Part shown: positions 1 through 8,461 of the stretch, in pieces | Layout of the letters: every line of letters starts with the position of its first letter | Position numbering within the stretch: the first letter of the stretch is position 1 | NCBI RefSeq assembly: GCF_014281125.1 | Contig: NZ_JACOEA010000004.1 | Location: 124,001-188,000, forward strand | Length of the DNA: 64,000 nucleotides | Direction of reading: 5' to 3' | Origin: Lawsonibacter celer | Lineage (GTDB): Bacteria; Bacillota; Clostridia; Oscillospirales; Oscillospiraceae | The notes under the pieces: model-generated | What the model was told of the DNA's origin: nothing | Databases searched by the model: none | The model's input: the letters and a program-made list of their open reading frames with translations, nothing else | Translations under genes and position numbers: made by a program

Positions 1-2
1 CG

Positions 3-191
3 TTGGATTTGCTGGAGTGGACCCTGACCCTCCATGGAGCTATGGAGGAGCTGGGGTTCCGGGTAGAGCGAACGCCGTGCTCCTTCAGGGTCACTGACCA
101 GGAGGGGCGGGAGCGCCGTTTTGATTTCTCCCGCGGCGGCCCGGCGGAAAGGGTATTCTTGAAGCTGCTTTTCCCACTGGATGAAAGGTGA
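3..191 (+). CDS. 3' end of a small hypothetical protein (partial)
   Basis: The open frame runs in from the left edge and stops at TGA 189-191. The visible 62 residues are charged and soluble, with no membrane segment and no motif I recognise. Hydrophobic and charged residues alternate near the end (RVFLKLLFPLDER). The true start is probably outside the window, because the only start at the edge is a TTG without a visible ribosome site. A strong terminator follows 6 bp downstream, which supports this being a real gene end. Confidence 0.45.
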   Translation: MDLLEWTLTLHGAMEELGFRVERTPCSFRVTDQEGRERRFDFSRGGPAERVFLKLLFPLDER

Positions 192-196
192 AAGAG

Positions 197-226
197 AAAG
201 GCGGCGCCAGCTGGCGCCGCCTTTTT
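197..226. terminator. Bidirectional intrinsic terminator
   Basis: A 14-bp perfect inverted repeat (AAAGGCGGCGCCAG and its complement, 197-210/211-224) is followed by a T run. It lies between the convergent ends of the partial gene and ktrA and can serve both. Confidence 0.85.
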
Positions 227-234
227 ACACGCTG

Positions 235-882
235 TTACAGATGCAGGAATTTTTGTACGTCCCGATTTGCGCCCAGAATAAAAATGGTTTCGTCCGCCTG
301 GAAGCGGTGGGAAGCCCCGGGGAGAGGTTTCAACCCGTCGCCCCGTTTGGTGGCCAGGACATTGATGTGGTACTTCTGCCGGACAGCCAGCTCCATTACC
401 GTCTTGCCCACCCAGGGGGCGGGCACCGCGGTTTCGTAGATGGAGTAATCCGCGGTCAGCTCCACATAGTCAAAGACATGGTCCCCGCTGTACCGGACCG
501 CCGCCCAGGAGGCCATCTGTTTTTCGGGATAGATGACGTCGTCGGCGCCGTTGCGGAGCAGGAATTTGGCGTGTACGTCCCGGGTGGCGCGGGAAAGCAC
601 GAAGGGAGCGCCGTTTTCCTTAAGCAGTGCAGTGGTCTCAAGGGAGCTCTGAAAATTGTCGCCGATGGCCACCACGCACAGGTCAAAATTACGTACCCCC
701 AGTGAAGCGATAAAGGCTTCGCTGGTGCTGTCACCGATTTGGGCGTTGGTAACGAAGGGAAGCGCCTCGTTAACGCGCGCCTCATCCTTATCCACGGCCA
801 GAACCTCGTGGTGCAGCTCCCGGAGCTTTTGGGCCATATGCCGCCCGAAGCGGCCAAGGCCGATCAATAACACTGATTTCAT
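235..882 (-). CDS. ktrA: KtrA-type potassium uptake regulatory subunit (TrkA family)
   Basis: A 215-residue cytoplasmic gating subunit of a Ktr K+ uptake channel. An N-terminal RCK/TrkA-N Rossmann fold (about residues 1-140) has the nucleotide-binding loop LIGLGRFG at residues 4-11. A TrkA-C domain fills the rest (ETAVPAPWVGKTVMEL onward). In the family, ATP/ADP or NAD binding to this ring opens the membrane partner KtrB, encoded immediately upstream on the same strand with an 89-bp gap. I chose the ATG at 882 because AAAGGAAA precedes it and the Rossmann fold begins three residues later. A longer frame to 975 would add an atypical 31-residue extension. Confidence 0.93.
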   Translation of the reverse strand: MKSVLLIGLGRFGRHMAQKLRELHHEVLAVDKDEARVNEALPFVTNAQIGDSTSEAFIASLGVRNFDLCVVAIGDNFQSSLETTALLKENGAPFVLSRATRDVHAKFLLRNGADDVIYPEKQMASWAAVRYSGDHVFDYVELTADYSIYETAVPAPWVGKTVMELAVRQKYHINVLATKRGDGLKPLPGASHRFQADETIFILGANRDVQKFLHL

Positions 883-971
883 ATGGAGATTTCCTTTCTG
901 TCGTTCACTCTGCCGGACGGTTCGGCATTGCGCCCGTATGCCTTGGTTGGCCGGGACGCCGGCAATCCCGG

Positions 972-2318
972 TCACCCGACGGTGACCTGTTCCTGGGGAT
1001 ACTGGGCGGAATTCCTGCGGGTTGTGGAGACGGCGTAGATGAGGGTCAGGCCGCCCACCCGGCCAAAGTACATGAGGAAAATGAGAATAAAGCGGGACGG
1101 GGCGCTCAGCGCCGCCGTGCCGCCTAGAGACAGACCTACCGTACCGATGGCAGAGGCCGACTCAAAAAGGGCGGCCATCAGAGAGATCTGGTCGATCGCG
1201 CAGATCAGGACGCCGCCGGCCAGAAAGAGGAGCAGGTACAGCAGGAAGATTGCGCTGGCACTGCGCAGAACGTCGTCAGACAGGCGGCGGCCGAAGCAGT
1301 GGGCGCTGTCCCGGCGGCGGAATACCGCCCGGATGCTCAGCAGCAGGATGGCCAGTGTGGTAATCTTAAAGCCGCCGGCGGTGGAGCCCGGCGCTCCGCC
1401 GGTTATCATCAGCAGGATGGTGAGCAGCTGGCTGGGCTGGCTCAGCCGGGCCAGTTCTACGGTGTTGAAGCCTGCGGTGCGGGGAGTCACGGCCTGAAAA
1501 GCGGCGGCCAGAGAGCGCTCCCCCGGGGAGAGGTCCTGCCATTGGGGCAGACGAAATTCATACAGGGAGAAAAACAGAAATCCGCCCAGCAGCAGGGCCG
1601 CTGTGGTGCAGAGGATGAGCTTGCTCTGCAGCCGGTAGCGGCTGAAATGGACGCCGTGCGCCCTGAAATCGTGCCAGGTGAGAAAGCCGATGCCGCCCAC
1701 AACGATGAGGCCCGCAATGGTGAGACTGACCAGCGGGTCCCCCACATAGGAGGTCAGGGAGGAGAAGGGACCGTCCTGCGGCCCCATCAGGTCAAAGCCG
1801 GCGTTGCAGAAGGCGGAAACAGAATGGAACACCGCGTACCACAGCCCTTTGAGCAGGCCCAGCTGGGGACAGAAGCGCACCGCCAGCAGCACCGCGCCCG
1901 CACCCTCAATTGCCAGGGAGGTTTTCAGAATAAAGCCGGTCAAGCGCACAATGCCGCCCACCTGCGGGGCGGAGATGGACTCCTGCATGACCCAGCGCTG
2001 CTTCAGACCGATCCTCCGGCCGGAGAACATGAAGATCGTCACGGCCATTGTAACCACACCCATACCGCCGATCTGGATCAGAAGCAGAATAACCAGTTGG
2101 CCAAAGGGGGACCAGTACAGCGCGGTGTCGTGTATGACCAGACCTGTGACACAGGTGGCAGAGGTGGCGGTGAAGAGCGCGTCAAAAAAGGAGGCTCCGC
2201 CCGGGCCGTTGGTGGCAAAGGGGAGCGTAAGCAGCATCGCACCGCCTAGAATCAGAAAGAAGAAGCCCAGAATAATGATCTGAGCCGGGGTAATGTGCTC
2301 GTTTTTCCAAAAGGGCAT
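972..2318 (-). CDS. ktrB: KtrB-type potassium uptake membrane subunit (TrkH family)
   Basis: A 448-residue multi-pass K+ translocating subunit of the TrkH/KtrB superfamily. The four pore-loop repeats with their filter glycines are visible: SATCVTGLV, SAFCNAGFDL, GGAPGSTAGGFK and SAIGTVGLSLG. Length and order fit KtrB. I placed the start at the ATG at 2318 (MPFWKNEHITPAQ), just before the first hydrophobic helix. It forms an operon with ktrA (second gene). Its promoter has an extended -10 but no good -35 and faces kdpDE across a shared dyad, so it is probably activator-dependent. Confidence 0.93.
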   Translation of the reverse strand: MPFWKNEHITPAQIIILGFFFLILGGAMLLTLPFATNGPGGASFFDALFTATSATCVTGLVIHDTALYWSPFGQLVILLLIQIGGMGVVTMAVTIFMFSGRRIGLKQRWVMQESISAPQVGGIVRLTGFILKTSLAIEGAGAVLLAVRFCPQLGLLKGLWYAVFHSVSAFCNAGFDLMGPQDGPFSSLTSYVGDPLVSLTIAGLIVVGGIGFLTWHDFRAHGVHFSRYRLQSKLILCTTAALLLGGFLFFSLYEFRLPQWQDLSPGERSLAAAFQAVTPRTAGFNTVELARLSQPSQLLTILLMITGGAPGSTAGGFKITTLAILLLSIRAVFRRRDSAHCFGRRLSDDVLRSASAIFLLYLLLFLAGGVLICAIDQISLMAALFESASAIGTVGLSLGGTAALSAPSRFILIFLMYFGRVGGLTLIYAVSTTRRNSAQYPQEQVTVG

Positions 2319-2388
2319 AGTTTGCCTCCGCAGCAAAAGATAAATAGGAAAGACCGGCAGGATGGCTAAATGCCGAGGATTTGACATC

Positions 2389-2524
2389 ATTATAGCATGG
2401 CTGGAATGAGGATTTGGTTAAGGGAATCCACATGGTATTAAGGTGACGTTAAGACACGTCTTTATAGAACCTTAATGGGAGGGAAAAAACGACAATACCA
2501 TGCTGACACGATCTATGCTATACT
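2389..2524. promoter_or_regulatory. Divergent ktrBA / kdpDE promoter region
   Basis: Leftward: TGCTATAAT, an extended -10 with TATAAT on the minus strand at 2394-2389. Rightward: TGCTATACT, with TATACT at 2519-2524. Neither has a recognisable TTGACA at 16-18 bp. Both -10 hexamers lie exactly 43 bp from the edges of the central dyad (2438-2475), so one bound regulator would be placed identically for both promoters. Confidence 0.7.
2438..2475. promoter_or_regulatory. 38-bp dyad, candidate KdpE operator
   Basis: Two nested inverted repeats share one centre: outer TTAAGGT/ACCTTAA and inner AAGAC/GTCTT, separated by 6 bp on each side. TTAAGGTGACG and TTAAGACACG also read as a direct repeat about 10 bp apart, the arrangement OmpR-family regulators such as KdpE usually bind. 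The identity of the binder is inference. Confidence 0.55.
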
Positions 2525-2556
2525 AAAGCATGATAAAAGAGCGATGAGGTGCCGTC

Positions 2557-5247
2557 ATGCCCCAACGATTGCGTCCGGATTCCGAGACCCTGCTTAAGAG
2601 CCTCCGGCAGGAAGAATCGGAGCAAAAGGGAAAACTGAAGATCTTTTTTGGCTATGCGGCCGGCGTGGGGAAGACCTATGCCATGTTGGAGGCCGCCCAC
2701 CGGGCAAAGAAGACCGGTGTGGACGTGGCGGCAGGCTACATAGAACCTCACACCCGGCCGGAGACTATGGCGCTTTTGGACGGACTGGAGGTACTGCCGG
2801 CCAAAGTAATCCCCTATAAAGGGATCGAGCTCCGGGAGTTTGATTTGGATGCCGCACTGGCGCGGAGGCCCCAGCTCCTTCTGGTGGACGAGCTGGCGCA
2901 CACCAACGCCGAGGGATGCCGGCACACCAAACGATACCAGGATGTGCAGGAGCTGCTGCGTGCTGGAATCAGCGTCTACACCACGGTCAATGTACAGCAC
3001 CTGGAAAGCCTGAATGATGTGGTGGCCTCGATCACCGGGGTGACTGTGACGGAGCGTATTCCGGACTTTGTATTTGACTCCGCCGACCAGGTGGAGGTGG
3101 TGGATCTGGAGCCGGCCGATCTGCTGGAGCGGCTGCGTGCGGGAAAAGTTTACCGCCGGTCCCAGGCGGCCCAGGCTATGGGGCATTTCTTTACAGAGAA
3201 AAATCTGGCCGCCCTGCGGGAGATCGCCCTGCGCCGGACGGCGGACCGGCTGGAGCGGAGCACCAGCAGTCTGGACGGCACAAAGCCCCGCGCGGGGGAA
3301 CATGTGCTGATCTGCCTGTCCGGCGCGCCCTCCAACGCCAAGGTGATCCGCACCGCAGCCCGCATGGCGGAGGCCTTTCATGGAGCCTTCACCGCCCTTT
3401 TTGTAGAGACGCCGGAGTTTGCCGCCCAGAGCGAGGCGGAGCGATCTCGCCTCCGGGCGAATCTGCGTCTGGCGGAGGAGCTGGGGGCGCGCATTACTAC
3501 GGTCTACGGAGATGACCCGGCGATCCAGATTGCCGAGTACGCCCGCGTCAGCGGAATCTCTAAGATTGTTCTGGGCCGCAGTCCGCAGCACAGGGGACTG
3601 TTGCCGTCCGCCCAAAACCTGATTGACCGCCTGAATGCTCTGGCGCCCGATCTGGATATCTATATTATCCCCGATCAGGCCGCGCGCGTCCTGCGGCAAA
3701 AACGGCCGGCCCGCTCCGTTCAGGAGCGGTTTTCATGGGCGGACAGCCTGCGTATGCTGGGAATTTTGGCCCTATGTACTGCTGTGGGTTGTCTTTTCCG
3801 GATCCTGAACTTTACCAATGCCAATATTATCATGGTCTATATTCTGGGCGTGCTGGGCGTTTCCATGGTCACCACGGGGCGCATATACAGCCTGCTCTCT
3901 TCCGTACTCTCCGTGCTCATTTTTAACTTTTTCTTTACCTTCCCCTATTTTACCCTGATGAGCGATCCCAGCTATATCGCCACCTTTGGCGTTATGTTCA
4001 TTGTGGCTCTGTTGGGCAGCTCGCTGACCACTCGGATCAAGATACAGGCGATCCAAAGCGCCAACAAGGCCTATCGCACGCAGGTGCTGCTGGAGACCAG
4101 CCAAAAGCTCCAGAAGGCGGAGGGGGATCAGGCTATCCTGACGGTTGCCGCCACCCAGCTGGGAAAACTGCTGGAGCGGGATCTGCTGATCTATCCTGCG
4201 GATGAGGACGGCGTACTGCAGGATGCGCTCTGCTTCCCGGCAGATACCAAGACGGATATGAGCCTCTGCCTGAGCCAGACAGAGCGGGCGGTAGCCGAAT
4301 GGGTGCGGAAGAACAATAAGCACGCCGGAGCCACCACCGGGACGCTCCCCAGCGCCCGGTGCCTCTATATGGCAGTGCGGGGTTCCCGGCAGGTCCAGGC
4401 GGTGGTGGGAATTGTCATCGACCCGGACCGGAAACCGGATGCCTTTGAGAAGAATTTAATGGTGGCCATTCTGGATGAATGCGGTCTGGCACTGGAAAAG
4501 GAGCGCGTGGTTACGGCCAAGCGGAAGGCAGAGGAGGCGGCCCGGCAGGAGGCGCTACGGGCGAACCTCCTGCGTGCGATCTCTCATGATCTTCGTACCC
4601 CGCTGACCAGTATTTCCGGAAATGCCGGCATACTGATGGAGAATGGAGCGGTATTGGATGATGAAAAGCGGCAAACGCTCTATACCTCAATCTATGACGA
4701 TGCTATGTGGCTGATCAACTTGGTGGAGAATCTGCTCTCCATCACGCGCATGGAAAACGGGGCGATGGCTCTCAATATGCAGCCGGAGCTGATTGACGAG
4801 GTGTTCACCGAGGCCATGGCCCACCTGGACCGGAATGCCATGCGGCACCATATCTCCGTAACGCTAAAGGATGATCTGCTCATGGCTGACATGGATGCCC
4901 GGCTGATTGTCCAAGTGGTCATCAACATTGTCAATAATGCCATTAAATATACGCCGGAGGGCTCCCATATTCTTTTGTCGGCGGAACGCCAGGGCACGTT
5001 CGTCCGGGTGATGATTGCCGACGACGGTCCCGGCATCCCGGACGAGGCAAAGAAAAGACTGTTTGAGATGTTCTACACCGCTGACAATGTGCGGGGAGAC
5101 GGCCGCCGGGGCCTGGGACTGGGGTTGTCGCTGTGCAAATCCATTGTAACCGCCCACGGTGGCAGCATTACCGTTTCGGATCATAAGCCACAGGGCACCG
5201 TGTTCTCTTTTACTCTACGCGCTTCGGAGGTAACGCCTTATGAATAA
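2557..5247 (+). CDS. kdpD: KdpD-like osmosensitive K+ sensor histidine kinase
   Basis: An 896-residue membrane kinase with full KdpD architecture. It has an N-terminal KdpD domain with Walker A (GYAAGVGKT, near residue 32), a universal-stress-protein-like domain (about 247-370), and four clustered transmembrane helices (about 395-495). A GAF-like region follows, then a HisKA domain with phospho-acceptor His677 (ISHDLRTPL) and a HATPase domain (NNAIKYTPEG, DDGPGIPDEA, GLGLGLSL). It overlaps kdpE by 8 bp. No kdpFABC genes lie nearby; the divergent neighbour is ktrBA, so its likely local output is Ktr-type uptake. Phosphotransfer to KdpE is family knowledge. Confidence 0.94.
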   Translation: MPQRLRPDSETLLKSLRQEESEQKGKLKIFFGYAAGVGKTYAMLEAAHRAKKTGVDVAAGYIEPHTRPETMALLDGLEVLPAKVIPYKGIELREFDLDAALARRPQLLLVDELAHTNAEGCRHTKRYQDVQELLRAGISVYTTVNVQHLESLNDVVASITGVTVTERIPDFVFDSADQVEVVDLEPADLLERLRAGKVYRRSQAAQAMGHFFTEKNLAALREIALRRTADRLERSTSSLDGTKPRAGEHVLICLSGAPSNAKVIRTAARMAEAFHGAFTALFVETPEFAAQSEAERSRLRANLRLAEELGARITTVYGDDPAIQIAEYARVSGISKIVLGRSPQHRGLLPSAQNLIDRLNALAPDLDIYIIPDQAARVLRQKRPARSVQERFSWADSLRMLGILALCTAVGCLFRILNFTNANIIMVYILGVLGVSMVTTGRIYSLLSSVLSVLIFNFFFTFPYFTLMSDPSYIATFGVMFIVALLGSSLTTRIKIQAIQSANKAYRTQVLLETSQKLQKAEGDQAILTVAATQLGKLLERDLLIYPADEDGVLQDALCFPADTKTDMSLCLSQTERAVAEWVRKNNKHAGATTGTLPSARCLYMAVRGSRQVQAVVGIVIDPDRKPDAFEKNLMVAILDECGLALEKERVVTAKRKAEEAARQEALRANLLRAISHDLRTPLTSISGNAGILMENGAVLDDEKRQTLYTSIYDDAMWLINLVENLLSITRMENGAMALNMQPELIDEVFTEAMAHLDRNAMRHHISVTLKDDLLMADMDARLIVQVVINIVNNAIKYTPEGSHILLSAERQGTFVRVMIADDGPGIPDEAKKRLFEMFYTADNVRGDGRRGLGLGLSLCKSIVTAHGGSITVSDHKPQGTVFSFTLRASEVTPYE

Positions 5248-5956
5248 GCCGCAGATTTTGATTGTGGAGGACGATACGGCCATTGGAAATCTGATTGCCA
5301 CAACGCTGGAGACACAGAACTATCAGTACCACCGGGCCAATACCGGAGCCGGGGCGGTTATGGACGCCCTCAGCTATCGGCCCGATGTAATGCTGCTGGA
5401 CCTGGGGCTTCCCGATATGGATGGGGTGGAGATTATCCGTAAGATCCGGACGTGGAGCAACCTGCCCATTATTGTGGTCTCCGCGCGCAGTGAGGACAGC
5501 GACAAGGTGGCCGCGCTGGACGCCGGTGCGGACGACTATCTCACAAAGCCCTTTTCCGTGGATGAGCTACTGGCACGGCTGCGGGTGGCTTTGCGTCGGG
5601 TACGCTATGACAGGGAACGCACCAGCGCTGCCGCGAGTGTTTACGAAAACGGTGGGCTGAAGATTGACTACGCCGCCGGCTGCGCCTACCGGGACGGGGT
5701 GGAAATCCACCTCACACCCATTGAGTATAAGCTTTTGTGCCTTCTGGCAAAACACACGGGCAAGGTGCTTACCCATAACTACATTCTGGGTGAGGTGTGG
5801 GGGAGTCCGGCCGCCTCGGATACCCCGTCCCTTCGGGTGTTTATGGCGACCCTGCGCAAGAAGTTGGAGGCCGATCCCAGTCATCCGCAGTATATCCAGA
5901 CCCATATCGGCGTGGGCTATCGGATGATTCAGCAGAAGCGGGAGGATGAACCATAA
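5240..5956 (+). CDS. kdpE: KdpE-like OmpR-family response regulator
   Basis: A 238-residue partner of the upstream kinase. The receiver domain has acidic residues D11/D12, phospho-acceptor D54 (MLLDLGLPD) and the conserved Lys in DYLTKPF. A winged-helix DNA-binding domain (about 135-235) has the typical LTPIEYKLLCLLAKHTGKVL and GVGYRM segments. Translationally coupled to kdpD by the 8-bp overlap and followed by a strong terminator. It probably acts on the shared ktr/kdp intergenic region. Confidence 0.94.
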   Translation: MNKPQILIVEDDTAIGNLIATTLETQNYQYHRANTGAGAVMDALSYRPDVMLLDLGLPDMDGVEIIRKIRTWSNLPIIVVSARSEDSDKVAALDAGADDYLTKPFSVDELLARLRVALRRVRYDRERTSAAASVYENGGLKIDYAAGCAYRDGVEIHLTPIEYKLLCLLAKHTGKVLTHNYILGEVWGSPAASDTPSLRVFMATLRKKLEADPSHPQYIQTHIGVGYRMIQQKREDEP

Positions 5957-6014
5957 CGGCGTGGCCGGACAAGACTGCGGCCGATGGTCATATAAAGATG
6001 GCAGAATAAAAAAG

Positions 6015-6055
6015 AAAAGGACCGGGGCTGTGCAGCGCACAGCCCCGGTCCTTTT
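6015..6055. terminator. Intrinsic terminator after kdpE
   Basis: A perfect 19-bp stem (6015-6033 / 6037-6055) with loop AGC and a terminal T run; A-rich on the other side, so it could work both ways. The rest of the 160-bp gap (5957-6119) shows only a poor TATAAA at 6086-6091 with no matching -35. Confidence 0.9.
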
Positions 6056-6119
6056 ACCCAGCCGCTCGGCGGGCGTGCCCGTCCGTATAAAATGACCGGC
6101 GGGTGGAAAACTGTTCCTT

Positions 6120-6974
6120 ATGAAAAAGAAGAGTGGTTTTTGCGGCTGGTATTTTAAATGTCAGTCAAAAGAGGAAAGCATTGCCCTGATTCCGGCTGTA
6201 CACACATCGTGTGGAGCGCAGTCATCCTCAATACAGGTCATCAGCGGCAGTGGAAATTGGAATTTTGATCTGCCCGGCGGGCAGGGATATATGCGCAGGG
6301 ACCGCCCCTGCGCCCGGCTGGGAGCAAACCGGTTCTCCGAGGAGGGAATCTGTCTGGACCTGCATGCGCCAGGGTGCTCCGTGGTGGGCAAGCTCCGCTT
6401 TGGCAAGCCCACTCCGGTCCGTTATGATATTATGGGGCCGTTTTGCGCTGTCCCATTTATGGAGTGCAGGCACAGAGTTTTCAGTATGTGCCACTCGGTG
6501 AGCGGTACCCTGCAGATCAATGGAAAAGAGTATGGCTTCCACCCCGGCGTGGGTTATATTGAGGGCGACCGCGGACACTCCTTTCCCAAACAATACGTTT
6601 GGACCCAGTGCTGCTTTGAGGGGGGGTCCCTGATGCTTTCCGCCGCTGAGATCCCGCTGGGGCCGGCGCATTTTACCGGGATCATCAGTGTGGTACAGAT
6701 TGAGGGGAGGGAGTACCGGCTTGCCACCTACCTGGGGGCGAGGGTCCAATCGCTCCAAAACCGGGCGGTCACGGTCCGGCAGGGCGGGCTGACGCTAACT
6801 GCGGAGCTGCTGGACCAGAAGGCCTATCCGCTCCGGGCACCGGCGGAGGGCGCCATGGCGAGAACCATACGGGAAAACGTGGCCTGCCGCGCGCACTATC
6901 AGCTTCGAAGGAAAGAGCATATTCTGCTGGAATTGGAAACCACAAAGGCATCCTTTGAATACGAATACCCCTGA
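6120..6974 (+). CDS. Tocopherol cyclase-like family protein
   Basis: A 284-residue soluble protein resembling the tocopherol-cyclase-like family found widely in Clostridia. It shows an N-terminal GWYFKCQ with PAVH nearby, a central YDIMGPF segment, and a C-terminal half rich in beta-strand pattern ending in LELETTKASFEYEYP. Bacterial members are not known to make tocopherol; the name reflects fold similarity only. No good Shine-Dalgarno precedes the ATG, but the family N-terminus matches this start. It converges on the repressor gene with a 20-bp gap and stands alone as a transcription unit. Confidence 0.75.
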   Translation: MKKKSGFCGWYFKCQSKEESIALIPAVHTSCGAQSSSIQVISGSGNWNFDLPGGQGYMRRDRPCARLGANRFSEEGICLDLHAPGCSVVGKLRFGKPTPVRYDIMGPFCAVPFMECRHRVFSMCHSVSGTLQINGKEYGFHPGVGYIEGDRGHSFPKQYVWTQCCFEGGSLMLSAAEIPLGPAHFTGIISVVQIEGREYRLATYLGARVQSLQNRAVTVRQGGLTLTAELLDQKAYPLRAPAEGAMARTIRENVACRAHYQLRRKEHILLELETTKASFEYEYP

Positions 6975-6994
6975 CCAGAGCCGTAGCGGCGTTC

Positions 6995-7759
6995 CTAGTC
7001 CAGCTCGGTTGGGACACCCGGCAGATTGAATTCAAGCGTGCCGGTCACACGGTCCAGAACCGTTCCCAGGCATTCAAGGGCCATACCATCCGGAACAATG
7101 ATATCGGACTCAATGACATTGAGGGAGCGCAGACGGCACCGCTCCGCCCCCCGGTAGAGCGCCCGGATATAGCAGATATCATTCACCCGAAAAATACCGA
7201 TCTGGTTGTGGCCGGCCTCTTTTTTCTGAAGTGCCAGAACGTCGTATTTCTTGAAAATTGGTTCATAGCGATCGGTCTGGATTTGAAAACAGAAGTCTGC
7301 CTCTTTTGGAAGGTCCTTCTGCTTGACGCGGATGGTGCGGGGCCGTTCCTGCAGAAGAAAGCCGGAGTGCAGCTGGCGGGTCCTGGGCAGGTAGCAGGGC
7401 AGAGAGATCAGTGTTTGGGACATGGCTCTGGCGTATTCCTCCGCGATAACAATCCGCACCAGCCGTTTCCCGCTTTCGCTCAAGTCCCGATACTGCCGGA
7501 TGGCGACCCGCTCGTCTTGGCTAAGCACGCTGCCATAAATCTGCACAACGCGGTTTGCGGAGATGTAGTCCTGAAAGAGGTAATTGGCATCGACCTCCAG
7601 GGCGCCGAAGAGGGAGATCAGAATATCGGGCTTAGGGCTGCTGATGCCGTTTTCGTAATTGGCAATGGCCGAAGGGGTGACATGGAGCTTATGAGCCAAT
7701 TGGCTCCGGGTCATGTTCAGTTCGATGCGCCTTTGCTGCAGCCGCTTTCCAAGTCCCAT
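6995..7759 (-). CDS. XRE-family regulator with degenerate S24/cI-like C-terminal domain
   Basis: 254 residues. The N-terminal helix-turn-helix (about residues 4-60) has MTRSQLAHKLHVTPSAIANYENG. The C-terminal half follows the LexA/cI peptidase fold: TDRYEPIFKKYDVLAL aligns with the usual DSMEP..GD..LV motif and CYIRALYRG with the lysine motif. The catalytic Ser is Arg (DRYEP) and the catalytic Lys is Arg (YIRAL), so self-cleavage should not occur. The start at ATG 7759 was chosen because the HTH begins there; the longer frame upstream runs through its own promoter. It is divergent from an orphan Spo0A-domain gene and probably autoregulated through CAAGAATCTTG sites. Confidence 0.82.
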   Translation of the reverse strand: MGLGKRLQQRRIELNMTRSQLAHKLHVTPSAIANYENGISSPKPDILISLFGALEVDANYLFQDYISANRVVQIYGSVLSQDERVAIRQYRDLSESGKRLVRIVIAEEYARAMSQTLISLPCYLPRTRQLHSGFLLQERPRTIRVKQKDLPKEADFCFQIQTDRYEPIFKKYDVLALQKKEAGHNQIGIFRVNDICYIRALYRGAERCRLRSLNVIESDIIVPDGMALECLGTVLDRVTGTLEFNLPGVPTELD

Positions 7760-7801
7760 GTAGGGTTGCCTCCCATCGTATGGCCGGGGTCTGTTGTTTT
7801 C

Positions 7802-7866
7802 ATTATAATACAAGAATCTTGTAAGTAAATAAAAAATAAACAAGAATTTTGAAAAAGTCGTTGACT
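7802..7866. promoter_or_regulatory. Repressor promoter with CAAGAATCTTG operators
   Basis: The minus-strand promoter reads TTTACT-16 bp-TATAAT (7829-7802). The palindrome CAAGAATCTTG (7811-7821) lies inside its spacer, and a near copy CAAGAATTTTG (7841-7851) lies 30 bp away, three helical turns. On the plus strand TTGACT at 7861-7866 could be a -35 for the orphan Spo0A-domain gene, with a poor -10 (TAGTGT, 7884-7889). Autorepression by the XRE protein is inferred from site position. Confidence 0.55.
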
Positions 7867-7969
7867 TTTGTAGGGGAAGGGGGTAGTGTATACAAGAAGA
7901 AAGCAGTTATGGAGATGATTACCAGAGAAGGCTGGCAGGGCACAATCCGGAAAGGAGACCTTTTGTTTT

Positions 7970-8446
7970 ATGCGGGATGATGTGATTGATATTTTGCTGC
8001 GGCTGGGGATTCCTGCGGGGAGCAAAGGGTTTTGCTACATCCACGATGCCATGGAATTGCTGGATGAGGACCCTTACTACATTTCAGGGAAAATCGGCTG
8101 CCTGTACGGGAAGGTTGCAAAACACAGACAGGCCACGCCGGCGCAGGTGGAACGCTCCATTCGCCACGCATTTGAGACGTCGATTGCCAAGGGGAATAGG
8201 GATGCCGTAGAGCATTATCTGGATCTGGCCAATACCCAGAATTCCAATTTGCTGCGGACCCTGTATCTGCGCTGGAAACAGGATGAGCACCGGAGGGAGT
8301 CCTCCCAGCGCAGCTGCGGCAGGACGGAATGCGCCTATCGGGAGCAGATGTACCAGGAGGCCCTGAATAAGGTTTCCGCCGGGGTATATGAGGTGTTTAT
8401 CCGGGCGGTAGGGCTCAGGAAAGAAAAGGGACAGGCCCCAGAGTAA
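7970..8446 (+). CDS. Stand-alone Spo0A C-terminal (DNA-binding) domain protein
   Basis: 158 residues with no receiver domain. Residues 4-85 align with the sigma-A-interacting/DNA-binding domain of the Spo0A encoded at 59352-60125: [13 protein letters not shown] matches LGIPAGSKGFCYI, and the recognition-helix region [10 protein letters not shown] matches VERSIRHAFE. The last 55 residues diverge (CGRTECAYREQMYQEALNK) and are charged and helical. A ribosome site AAAGGAGA precedes the ATG. It is divergent from a cI-like repressor and is a single-gene unit ended by a terminator. It could compete with or mimic Spo0A at 0A boxes without phosphorylation control; this is inference. Confidence 0.8.
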   Translation: MRDDVIDILLRLGIPAGSKGFCYIHDAMELLDEDPYYISGKIGCLYGKVAKHRQATPAQVERSIRHAFETSIAKGNRDAVEHYLDLANTQNSNLLRTLYLRWKQDEHRRESSQRSCGRTECAYREQMYQEALNKVSAGVYEVFIRAVGLRKEKGQAPE

Positions 8447-8461
8447 GTGGACGGATACGGG

